A stretch of DNA of 64,000 nt from Echiichthys vipera. Lineage: Eukaryota > Chordata > Actinopteri > Perciformes > Trachinidae. Positions within the stretch are counted from its first letter, which is position 1, and every line of letters begins with the position of its first letter. Below, in pieces: positions 1-11,745 of the stretch. The notes under the pieces were generated by a model. It saw only the letters and a program-made list of their open reading frames with translations. It was not told the origin of the DNA and made no database searches. The position numbers and the translations under genes are program-made. The stretch lies in the NCBI GenBank assembly GCA_963691815.1, contig OY829661.1, positions 3,465,001 through 3,529,000 of the forward strand, given 5' to 3'.

Positions 1-1844
1 GTGTGCTAGTGTCCTCTAGAAGCCAAAACGAGTGGTAGTGCCCTCTAGAAGCCAAAATGTTTGCTAAAGTGTTCTCTAGGAGCCAAAACCTGTGCTAAAG
101 TACTCTCTAGGTGCCAAAACATGTGCTAAAGTACTCTCTAGAAGCCAAAACGTGTGCTATATTGCCTTCTTCGAAGCCAAAATGCGTGGTAAAGTACTCT
201 CTAGGAGCCAAAACGTGTGCTACAGTGCCCTCTAGGAGCGAAAACATGTGTTAAGTACTCTCTAGGAGCCAAAACATGTGCTAAAGTGCCGTCTAGAAGC
301 CAAAAAGTGTGCTAAAGTACTCTCTAGGAGCCAAAACACGTGCTAAAGTGCACTTGTCGAAGCCAAAATGCGTGCTAAAGTACTCTCTAGGAGCCAAAAC
401 GTGTGCTTAAGTGCCCTCTAGAAGCCAATTAGTGTGCTAAAGTACTCTCTAGGAGCCAAAACGTGTGTTAAAGAGTTCTCTAGGAGCCAAAACGTGTCCT
501 AAAGTTTCCTCTAGGAGACAAAACATGTGCTAAACTACACTCTAGGAGCCAAAACATGTGCTAAAGTGCCCTCTAGAAGCCAAAAAGTGTGCTAAAGTAC
601 TCTCTAGGAGCCAAAACCTGTGCTATAGTGCCCTCTTCGAAACCAAAATGCGTGGTAAAGTACTCTTTAGAAGCCAAAACGTGTGCTACTTCCCTCTAGA
701 AGCCAAAACGAGTGCTAGTGCCCTCTAGAAGCCAAAATATTTGCTAAAGTACTCTCTAGGAGCCAAAACTTGTGTTAAAGTGTCCTCTGGGACCCAAAGC
801 GTGTGATTAAGTGTCCTCTAGGAGCTAAAACATAAGTTAAAGTACTCTTTAGGCGCCAAAACATGTGCTAAAGTACTCTCTAGAAGCCAAAACGTGTGCT
901 AAAGTACTCTCTAGAAGCCAAAACGTGTGCTATATTGCCCTCTTCGAAGCCAAAATGCATGGTAAAGTACTCTCTAGGAGCCAGAACGTGTGCTAACGTG
1001 CCCTCTAGGAGCAAAAACATTTGTTAAGTACTCTCTAGGAGCCAAAACGTGTGCTAAAGTACTCTCTAGGAACCAAAAATTGTGCAAACGTGTCCTCTAG
1101 AAGCCAAAACATGTGCTAAAGAACTCTCTAGGAGCCAAAAAGCGTGTTAAAGTGTCCTCTGGGAGCCAAAGCGTGTGATTAAGTGTCCTCTAGGAGCTAA
1201 AACATAAGTTAAAGTACTCTCTAGGCGCCAAAACATGTGCTAAAGTACTCTCTAGTAGCCAAAACGTGTGCTAAAGTACTCTCTAGAAGCCAAAACGTGT
1301 GCTATATTGCCCTCTTCGAAGCCAAAATGCATGGTAAAGTACTCTCTAGGAGCCAAAACGTGTGCTAACGTGCCCTCTAGAAGCCAAAAAGTGTGCTAAA
1401 GTACTCTCTAGGAGCCAAAATGCGTGCTAAAGTGCCCTCTTCGAAGCCAAAATGCACGCTAAAGTATTCTCTAGGAGCCAAAACGTGTGCTAAAGTGCCC
1501 TCTAGAAGCCAAAAAGCGTGCTAAAGAACTCTCTAGGAGCCAAAACATCCGCTAAATTGCCCTCCTCGAAGTCAAAATGCGTGGTAAAGAACTCTCTAGA
1601 AGCCAAAACGTGTGCTAGTGTCCTCTAGAAATCAAAAAACGTGTGCTAAAGTACTCTCTGGAAGCCAAAATGTGTACGAAAGTGTCCTCTAGGAGCCAAA
1701 ACGTGTGCAAAAGTGTCCTCTAGGAGCCAAAAGGTGTGCTAGAGGACTCTCTAGGATCCAAAACTTGTGCAAAAAGTGTCCTCTAGAAGCCAAAAAGTGT
1801 GCTAAAGTACTCTCTAGGAACCAAAACGTTTGATAAAAAGTCCT

Positions 1845-4840
1845 CTTCAAAGCCAAAATGCGTGGTAGAGTACTGTCTAGGAGCCAAAACGTGTGCTAAA
1901 GTGCCCTCTTCAAAGCCAAAATGCGTGCTAAAGTTCTGTAGGAGCCAAAACGTGTGCTAAAGTGCCCTCTAGAAGCCAAAAAGTGTGCTAAAGTACTCTC
2001 TAGGAGCCAAAACGTGTGCTAAAGCGCATCTAGAAGCCAAAAAGTGTGCTAAAGTACTCTCTAGCAGCAAAACGTATGCTAAAGTGTCCTCTGGGAGCCA
2101 AAGCGTGAGTTTAAGTGTCCTCTAGGAGCCAAAACATGTGCTAAAGTACTCTCTAAGAGCCAAAATATGTGCTAAAGTGCCCTCTAGAAGCCAAAACGTG
2201 TGCTAAAGTACTCTTTAGGAGCCGAAACGTGTGCTATAGTGCCCTCCTGGAAGCCAAAATGCGTGGTAAAGTACTCTCTAGGAGCCAAAACTTGTGCTAA
2301 AGTGCCCTCTAGGAGCCAAAACATGTGCTAAAGTACTATCTAGGAGCCAAAACTTGTGCTAGTGTCCTCTAGAAATCAAAAAACGTGTGCTAAAGTGCAC
2401 TCTTCGAAGCCAAAATGCGTGCTTAAGTACTCTTCGAAGCCAAAATGCATGGTAAAGTACTCTCTAGAAGCGAAAACGTAAGCTAAATTTCCCTCTTCGA
2501 AGCCAAAATGCGTGCTAAAGTACTCTCTAGGAGCCAAAACGTGTGCAAAAGTAGTCTCTAGGAGCCAAAACGTGTGCTTAAGTGCCCTCTTCAAAGCCAA
2601 AATGAGTGGTAATGTACTCTCTAGGAGCCAAAACGTGCTCTAAAGTGCCCTCTTTGAAGCCAAAAAGTCTGCTAAAGTACTCTCTAGGAGCCAAAACAAG
2701 TGCTAAAGTGCCCTCTAGAAGCCAAAAAGTGCGCAAAAGTAGTCTCTGGGAGCCAATATGTGTGCTAAAGGTCCCTCTTCGAAGCCAAAATGCTTGGTAA
2801 AGTACTCTCTAGGAGCCAAAATGTGTGCAAAAGTGTCCTCTTCAAAGCCAAAATGCGTGGTAGAGTACTGTCTAGGAGCCAAAACGTGTGCTAAAGTGCC
2901 CTCTTCAAAGCCAAAATGCGTGCTAAAGTACTCTGTAGGAGCCAAAACGTGTGCTAAAGTGCCCTCTAGAAGCCAAAAAGTGTGCTAAAGTACTCTCTAG
3001 GAGCCAAAACGTGTGCTAAAGCGCATCTAGAAGCCAAAAAGTGTGCTAAAGTACTCTCTAGCAGCAAAACGTATGCTAAAGTGTCCTCTGGGAGCCAAAG
3101 CGTGAGTTTAAGTGTCCTCTAGGAGCCAAAACATGTGCTAAAGTACTCTCTAAGAGCCAAAACATGTGCTAAAGTGCCCTCTAGAAGCCAAAAAGTGTGC
3201 TAAAGTACTCTTTAGGAGCCGAAACGTGTGCTTTAGTGCCCTCCTGGAAGCCAAAATGCGTGGTAAAGTACTCTCTAGGAGCCAAAACTTGTGCTAAAGT
3301 GCCCTCTAGGAGCCAAAACATGTGCTAAAGTACTATCTAGGAGCCAAAACTTGTGCTAGTGTCCTCTAGAAATCAAAAAACGTGTGCTAAAGTGCACTCT
3401 TCGAAGCCAAAATGCGTGCTTAAGTACTCTTCGAAGCCAAAATGCATGGTAAAGTACTCTCTAGAAGCGAAAACGTAAGCTAAATTTCCCTCTTCGAAGC
3501 CAAAATGCGTGCTAAAGTACTCTCTAGGAGCCAAAACGTGTGCAAAAGTAGTCTCTAGGAGCCAAAACGTGTGCTTAAGTGCCCTCTTCAAAGCCAAAAT
3601 GAGTGGTAATGTACTCTCTAGGAGCCAAAACGTGCTCTAAAGTGCCCTCTTTGAAGCCAAAAAGTCTGCTAAAGTACTCTCTAGGAGCCAAAACAAGTGC
3701 TAAAGTGCCCTCTAGAAGCCAAAAAGTGCGCAAAAGTAGTCTCTGGGAGCCAATATGTGTGCTAAAGGTCCCTCTTCGAAGCCAAAATGCTTGGTAAAGT
3801 ACTCTCTAGGAGCCAAAATGTGTGCAAAAGTGTCCTCTTCAAAGCCAAAATGCGTGGTAGAGTACTGTCTAGGAGCCAAAACGTGTGCTAAAGTGCCCTC
3901 TTCAAAGCCAAAATGCGTGCTAAAGTACTCTGTAGGAGCCAAAACGTGTGCTAAAGTGCCCTCTAGAAGCCAAAAAGTGTGCTAAAGTACTCTCTAGGAG
4001 CCAAAACGTGTGCTAAAGCGCATCTAGAAGCCAAAAAGTGTGCTAAAGTACTCTCTAGCAGCAAAACGTATGCTAAAGTGTCCTCTGGGAGCCAAAGCGT
4101 GAGTTTAAGTGTCCTCTAGGAGCCAAAACATGTGCTAAAGTACTCTCTAAGAGCCAAAACATGTGCTAAAGTGCCCTCTAGAAGCCAAAAAGTGTGCTAA
4201 AGTACTCTTTAGGAGCCGAAACGTGTGCTTTAGTGCCCTCCTGGAAGCCAAAATGCGTGGTAAAGTACTCTCTAGGAGCCAAAACTTGTGCTAAAGTGCC
4301 CTCTAGGAGCCAAAACATGTGCTAAAGTACTATCTAGGAGCCGAAACTTGTGCTAGTGTCCTCTAGAAATCAAAAAACGTGTGCTAAAGTGCACTCTTCG
4401 AAGCCAAAATGCGTGCTTAAGTACTCTTCGAAGCCAAAATGCATGGTAAAGTACTCTCTAGAAGCGAAAACGTGAGCTAAATTTCCCTCTTCGAAGCCAA
4501 AATGCGTGCTAAAGTACTCTCTAGGAGCCAAACCGTGTGCAAAAGTAGTCTCTAGGAGCCAAAACGTTTCCTTAAGTGCCCTCTTCAAAGCCAAAATGAG
4601 TGGTAAAGTACTCTCTAGGAGCCAAAACGTGCTCTAAAGTGCCCTCTTTGAAGCCAAAAAGTCTGCTAAAGTACTCTCTAGGAGCCAAAACAAGTGCTAG
4701 AGTGCCCTCTAGAATCCAAAAAGTGCGCAAAAGTAGTCTCTGGGAGCCAATACGTGTGCTAAAGGTCCCTCTTCGAAGCCAAAATGCTTGGTAAAGTACT
4801 CTGTAGGAGCCAAAATGTGTGCTAAAGTGCCCTCTAGAAG
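1845..4840. repeat. Higher-order repeat, 997-bp unit, three copies
   Basis: Landmark variants recur at exactly 997-bp spacing. The variant AAAGCGCATCTAGAAG starts at 2021, 3018 and 4015, and GGTAGAGTACTGTCTAGG recurs near 1859, 2856 and 3853. The copies are nearly identical over their whole length, with only scattered base changes in the third, while the monomers inside one unit differ clearly from each other. This is the classic signature of a higher-order repeat of about 32 monomers, spread recently by unequal exchange. The outer edges are approximate. Confidence 0.92.
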
Positions 4841-5372
4841 CCAAAAAGTGTGCTAAAGTACTCTCTAGGAGATAAAATGTGTGATAAAGTGCCCTCTTCG
4901 AAGCCAAAATGCGGGGTAAAGTACTCTTTAGGAGCCAAAACGTGTGCTAGTGTCCTCTAGAAATCAAAAAACGTGTGCTAAAGTGCACCCTTCGAAGCCA
5001 AAATGCGTGCAAAAGTACTCTCTATGAGCCAAAACGTGTACTAAAGTGCCCTCTAGAAGCCAAAACGTGTGCTAAAGTACTCTCTAGGAGCCAAAATGTG
5101 TGCAAAAGTGCCCTCTTCAAAGCCAAAATTTGTGGTAAAGTACTCTCTAGGAGCCAAAACGTGTGCTAAAGTGCCCTCTTCAAAGCCAAAATGCATGGTA
5201 AAGTGTCCTCTAGGAGCCAAAACATGTGCTGAAGTCCCCTTTTTGAAGCCAAAATGCGTGGTAAAGTACTCTCTAGGAGCCAAAACGTGCGATAAATTGC
5301 TCTCTTCGAAGCCAAAATGCGTGGTTAAGTACTCTCTAGGAGCCAAAACGTGCGCTAAATTGCCCTCTTAGA

Positions 5373-5876
5373 AAGCCAAAAAGTGTGCTAAAGTACTCTC
5401 TAGAAGCCAAAACGTGTGCTATAGTGCCCTCTTCGAAGCCAAAATGCGTGCTAAAGTACTCTTCGAAGCCAAAACGTAAGATAAATTGCCCTCTTCGAAG
5501 GCCAAAATGCGTGGTAAAGTACTCTCTAGTAGCGAAAACGTGCGCTAAATTGCCCTCTTCGAAGCTCAAAATGCGTGCTAAAGTACTCTCTAGGAGCCAA
5601 AACGTCTGCTAAAGTGCCCTCTAGAAGCCAAAAAGTGTGCTAAAGTACTCTCTAGAAGCCAAAACGTGTGCTATATTGCCCTCTTCGAAGCCAAAATACG
5701 TGCTAAAGTACTCTTCGAAGCCAAAACGTAAGATAAATTGCCCTCTTCGAAGGCCAAAATGCGTGGTAAAGTACTCTCTAGTAGCGAAAACGTGCGCTAA
5801 ATTGCCCTCTTCGAAGCTCAAAATGCGTGCTAAAGTACTCTCTAGGAGCCAAAACGTCTGCTAAAGTGCCCTCTAG
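5373..5876. repeat. 252-bp tandem duplication inside the satellite
   Basis: Two adjacent blocks match at 252-bp spacing (for example 5385-5612 against 5637-5864). They share unusual variants such as a single-base insertion giving GAAGGCCAAAATG and the tetranucleotide change in TAGTAGCG. It is eight monomers long and only a few bases differ between the copies. Confidence 0.85.
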
Positions 5877-8800
5877 AAGCCAAAAAGTGTGCTAAAGTAC
5901 TCTCCAGGAGCCAAAACAGGTGCTAAATTACTCTCTAGGATCCAAAACATGCGCTAAAGTGCCCCCTAGAAGCCAAAAGTGTGCTAAATTACTCTCTAGG
6001 AGCCAAGACGTGCGCTAATTTGCCCTCTTCGAAGCCAACATGCGTGCTAAAGTACTCTCTAGGAGCCAAAACGTGTGATAGTGTCCTTCAGAAATCAAAA
6101 CGAGTGCTAAAGTGCCCTCTAGAAGCCAAAATGTGTGCTGAAGTGTCCTATAGGAGCAAAAACGTGTGCTAAAGTACTCTCTCGGAACCAAAACTTGTGC
6201 AAAAGTTTCCTCTAGAAGCCAAAAAGTGTGCAAAAGTAGTCTCTAGGAGCCAAAACATGTGCTTAAGTGCCCTCTTCGAAGCCAAAATGCGTGGTAAAGT
6301 ACTCTCTAGGAGCCAAATCGTGCGCTAAATTGCCCTCTTTGAAGCCAAAAAGTGTGCTAAAGTACTCTCTAAGAGCCAAAACATGTGCTAAAGTGCCCTC
6401 TTCAAAGCCAAAATGCGTGGTAAATTGCCCTCTAGGAACCAAAACATGTGCTAAAGTGCCCTTTTTGAAGCCAAAATGCGTGGTAAAGTACTCTCTAGGA
6501 GCCAAAACGTGCGCTAAATTGCCCTCTTCAAAGCCAAAATGCGTGGTAAAGTACTCTCTAGAAGCCAAAACGTGTGCTAGTGTACTCTAGAAATCATAAA
6601 AACATGTGCTTAAGTACTCTCTAGAAGCCAAAACGTGTGCTAGTGTCCTCTAGAAGCCAAAACGAGTGCTAATTTGCCCTCTTCGAAGCCAAAATGCGTG
6701 GTAAAGTACTCTCTAGGAGCAAAAACGTGTGATAGTGTCCTTCAGAAACCAAAATAAGTGCTAAAGTGCCCTCTAGAAGCCAAAATGTGTGCTAAAGTGT
6801 CCTCTAGGAGCCAAAGCGTGTGCATAAGTGTCCTCTAGGAGCCAAAACGTGTGCTAAAGTACTCTCTCGGAACCAAAACGTGTGATAAAGTGTCCTCTTC
6901 AAAGCCAAAATGCTTGGTAAAGTACTCTCTAGGAGCCAAAACGTGCGCTAAATTGCCCTCTTCGAAGCCAAAAAGTGTGCTAAAGTACTCTCTAGGAGCC
7001 AAAACGTGTGCTAAAGTGTCCTCTGGGAGCCAAAGCGTGAGTTCAAGTGTCCTCTAGGAGCCAAAACATGTGCTTAAGTACTCTCTAGGAGCCAAAACAT
7101 GTGGTAAAGTGCCCTCTAGAAGCCAAAAAGTGTGCTAAAGTACTCTTTAGGAGCCGAAACGTGTGCTATAGTGCCCTCCTGGAAGCCAAAATGCATGGTA
7201 AAGTACTCTCTAGGAGCCAAAACTTGTGCTAAAGTGCCCTCTAGGAGCCAAAACATGTGCTAAAGTACTCTCTAGGAGCTAAAACGTGTGCTAGTGTCCT
7301 CTAGAAATAAAAAAACGTATGCTAAAGTGCACTCTTCGAAGCCAAAATGCGTGCTTAAGTACTCTTCGAAGCCAAAACGTGCGATAAATTGCCCTCTTCA
7401 AAGCCAAAATGCGTGCTAAAGTACTCTCTAGGAGCCAAAACGTGTGCAAAAGTAGTCTCTAGGAGCCAAAACGTGTGCTTAAGTGCCCTCTTCAAAGCCA
7501 AAATGAGTGGTAAAGTACTCTCTAGGAGCCAAAACGTGCTCTAAAGTGCCCTCTTTGAAGCCAAAAAGTGTGCAAAAGCCAAAATGCGTGGTAAAGTACT
7601 CTCTAGTAGCGAAAATGTGCGCTAAATTGCCCTCTTCGAAGCCAAAATGAGTGCTAAAGTACTCTCTAGGAGCCAAAACGTGTGCAAAAGTAGTCTCTAG
7701 GACCCTAAACGTGTGCTTAAGTGCCCTCTTCGAAGCCAAAATTCGTGGTAAAGTACTCTCTAGGAGCCAAAACGTGTGCCGAAGTGCCCTCTAGAAGCGA
7801 AAAAGTGTGCTAAAGTACTCTATTGGAGCCAAAACGTGTGCTAAAGAGCCCTCTTCAAAGCCAAAACGTGTGCTAAAGTACTCTCTAGAAGCCAAAACGT
7901 GTGCTATTGTCCTCTAGAAGCCAAAACGAGTGCTAATTTGCCCTCTTCGAAGCCAAAATGCGTGGTAAAGTACTCTCTAGGAGCCAAAACGTGTGATAGT
8001 GTCCTTCAGAAATCAAAACAAGTGCTAAAGTGCCCTCTAGAAGCCAAAATGTGTGCTAAAGTGTCCTCTAGGAGCCAAAACGTGTGCAAAAGTGTCCTCT
8101 AGGAACCAAAACGTGTGCTAGAGTACTCTCTCGGAACCAAAACTTGTGCAAAAGTGTCCTCTAGAAAGCCAAAAAGTGTGCTAAAGTAATCTCTAGGAGC
8201 CAAAACGTGTGCTAAAGTGCCCTCTAGAAGCCAAAAAGTGTGCAAAAGTAGTCTCTAGGAGCCAAAACATGTGCTTAAGTGCACTCTTCGAAGCCAAAAT
8301 GCGTGGTAAAGTACTCTCTAGGAGCCAAAACGTGCGCTAAATTGCCCTCTTTGAAGCCAAAAAGTGTTCTAAAGTACTATCTAGGAGCCAAAACATGTGC
8401 TAAAGTGCCCTCTTCAAAGCCAAAATGCGCGGTAAATTGCCCTCTAGGAACCAAAACATGTGCTAAAGTGCCCTTTTTGAAGCCAAAGTGCATGGTAAAG
8501 TACTCTCTAGGAGCCAAAACGTGCGCTAAATTGCCCTCTTCAAAGCCAAAATGCGTGGTAAAGTACTCTCTAGAAGCCAAAACGTGTACTAGTGTACTCT
8601 AGAAATCATAAAAATGTATGCTTAAGTACTCTCTAGAAGCCAAAACGTGTGCTAGTGTCCTCTAGAAGCCAAAACGAGTGCTAAAGTGTCCTCTAGAAGC
8701 CAAAATGTGTGCTAAAGTGTCCTCTAGGAGCCAAAACGTGTGCAGAAGTGTCCTCTAGGAGCCAAAACGTGTGCTAAAGTACTCTCTCGGAACCAAAACG

Positions 8801-9539
8801 TGTGATAAAGTGTCCTCTTCAAAGCCAAAATGCTTGGTAAAGTACTCTCTAGGAGCCAAAACGTGCGCTAAATTGCCCTCTTCGAAGCCAAAAAGTGTGC
8901 TAAAGTAATCTCTAGGAGCCAAAACGTGTGCTAAAGTGCCCTCTTCAATGCCAAAATGCGTGCTAAAGTACTCTCTAGGAGCCAAAACGTGTGCTAAAGT
9001 GCCCTCTAGAAGCCAAAAAGTGTGCTAAAGTAATCTCTAGGAGCCAAAACGTGTGCTAAAGCGCCTCTAGAAGCCAAAAAGTGTGCTAAAGTACTCTCTA
9101 GCAGCAAATCGTATGCTAAAGTGTCCTCTGGGAGCCAAAGCGTGAGTTTAAGTGTCCTCTAGGAGCCAAAACATGTGCTTAAGTACTCTCTAGGAGCCAA
9201 AACATGTGCTAAAGTACTCTCTAGGAGCCAAAACATGTGGTAAAGTGCCCTCTAGAAGCCAAAAAGTGTGCTAAAGTACTCTTTAGAAGCCGAAACGTGT
9301 GCTATAGTGCCCTCCTGGAAGCCAAAATGCGTGGTAAAGTACTCTCTAGGAGCTAAAACGTGTGCTTGTGTCCTCTAGAAATCAAAAAACGTGTGCTAAA
9401 GTGCACTCTTCGAAGCCAAAATGCGTGCCTAAGTACTCTTCGAAGCCAAAACTTGCGATAAATTGCCCTCTTCGAAGCCAAAATGCGCGCTAAAGTACTC
9501 TCTAGGAGCCAAAACGTGTGCAAAAGTAGTCTCTAGGAG

Positions 9540-11745
9540 CCAAAACGTGTGCTTAAGTGCCCTCTTCAAAGCCAAAATGAGTGGTAAAGTACTCTCTAGG
9601 AGCCACAACGTGCTCTAAAGTGCCCTCTTTGAAGCCAAAAAGTGTGCAAAAGCCAAAATGCGTGGTAAAGTACTCTCTAGTAGCGAAAATGTGCGCTAAA
9701 TTGCCCTCTTCGAAGCCAAAATGAGTGCTAAAGTACTCTCTAGGAGCCAAAACGTGTGCAAAAGTAGTCTCTAGGAGCCAAAACGTGTGCTTAAGTGCCC
9801 TCTTCGAAGCCAAAATGCGTGGTAAAGTTCTCTCTAGGAGCCAAAACGTGTGCCAAAGTGCCCTCTAAAAGCGAAAAAGAGTGCTAAAGTACTCTCTAGG
9901 AGCCAAAACGTGTGCTAAAGTGCCCTCTTCAAAGCCAAAACGTGTGCTAAAGTGCTCTCTAGGAGCCAAAACGTGCGCTAAATTGCCCTCTTCAAAGCCA
10001 AAATGCGTGGTAAAGTACTCTCTAGAAGCCAAAACGTGTGCTAGTGTACTCTAGAAATCATAAAAACTTGTGCTAAAGTACTCTCTAGAAGCCAAAACGT
10101 GTGCTAGTGTCTTCTAGAAGCCAAAACGAGTGCTAATTTGCCCTCTTCAAAGCCAAAATGCGTGGTAAAGTACTCTCTAGGAGCCAAAACGTGTGATAGT
10201 GTCCTTCAGAAATCAAAACGAGTGCTAAAGTGCCCTCTAGAAGCCAAAATGTGTGCTAAAGTGTCCTCTAGGAGCCAAAACGTGTGCTTAAGTGCCCTCT
10301 TCAAAGCCAAAATGAGTGGTAAAGTACTCTCTAGGAGCCAAAACGTGCTCTAAAGTGCCCTCTTTGAAGCCAAAAAGTGTGCAAAAGCCAAAATGCGTGG
10401 TAAAGTACTCTCTAGTAGCGAAAATGTGCGCTAAATTGCCCTCTTCGAAGCCAAAATGAGTGCTAAAGTACTCTCTAGGAGCCAAAACGTGTGCAAAAGT
10501 AGTCTCTAGGAGCCAAAACGTGTGCTTAAGTGCCCTCTTCGAAGCCAAAATGCGTGGTAAAGTACTCTCTAGGAGCCAAAACGTGTGCCAAAGTGCCCTC
10601 TAGAAGCGAAAAAGAGTGCTAAAGTACTCTCTAGGAGCCAAAACGTGTGCTAAAGTGCCCTCTTCAAAGCCAAAACGTGTGCTAAAGTACTCTCTAGGAG
10701 CCAAAACGTGCGCTAAATTGCCCTCTTTAAAGCCAAAATGCGTGGTAAAGTACTCTCTAGAAGCCAAAACGTGTGCTAGTGTACTCTAGAAATCATAAAA
10801 ACGTGTGCTAAAGTACTCTCTAGAAGCCAAAACGTGTGCTAGTGTCTTCTAGAAGCCAAAACGAGTGCTAATTTGCCCTCTTCAAAGCAAAAATGCGTGG
10901 TAAAGTACTCTCTAGGAGCCAAAACGTGTGATAGTGTCCTTCAGAAATCAAAACAAGTGCTAAAGTGCCCTCTAGAAGCCAAAATGTGTGCTAAAGTGTC
11001 CTCTAGGAGCCAAAACGTGTGCTTAAGTGCCCTCTTCAAAGCCAAAATGAGTGGTAAAGTACTCTCTAGGAGCCAAAACGTGCTCTAAAGTGCCCTCTTT
11101 GAAGCCAAAAAGTGTGCAAAAGCCAAAATGCGTGGTAAAGTACTCTCTAGTAGCGAAAATGTGCGCTAAATTGCCCTCTTCGAAGCCAAAATGAGTGCTA
11201 AAGTACTCTCTAGGAGCCAAAACGTGTGCAAAAGTAGTCTCTAGGAGCCAAAACGTGTGCTTAAGTGCCCTCTTCGAAGCCAAAATGCGTGGTAAAGTAC
11301 TCTCTAGGAGCCAAAACGTGTGCCAAAGTGCCCTCTAGAAGCGAAAAAGAGTGCTAAAGTACTCTCTAGGAGCCAAAACGTGTGCTAAAGTGCCCTCTTC
11401 AAAGCCAAAACGTGTGCTAAAGTACTCTCTAGGAGCCAAAACGTGCGCTAAATTGCCCTCTTCAAAGCCAAAATGCGTGGTAAAGTACTCTCTAGAAGCC
11501 AAAACGTGTGCTAGTGTACTCTAGAAATCATAAAAACGTGTGCTAAAGTACTCTCTAGAAGCCAAAACGTGTGCTAGTGTCTTCTAGAAGCCAAAACGAG
11601 TGCTAATTTGCCCTCTTCAAAGCAAAAATGCGTGGTAAAGTACTCTCTAGGAGCCAAAACGTGTGATAGTGTCCTTCAGAAATCAAAACAAGTGCTAAAG
11701 TGCCCTCTAGAAGCCAAAATGTGTGCTAAAGTGTCCTCTAGGAGC
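9540..11745. repeat. Higher-order repeat, 735-bp unit, three copies
   Basis: Equivalent positions recur at 735 bp (9553, 10288, 11023). Each copy shares a characteristic internal deletion junction, AAAAGTGTGCAAAAGCCAAAATG, in which one monomer is truncated. The deletion therefore predates the amplification. A diverged relative of the same block is present near 7479-7739. After about 11745 the sequence switches to a block resembling 8085-8600, so larger rearrangements are layered on the 735-bp unit. Confidence 0.9.
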
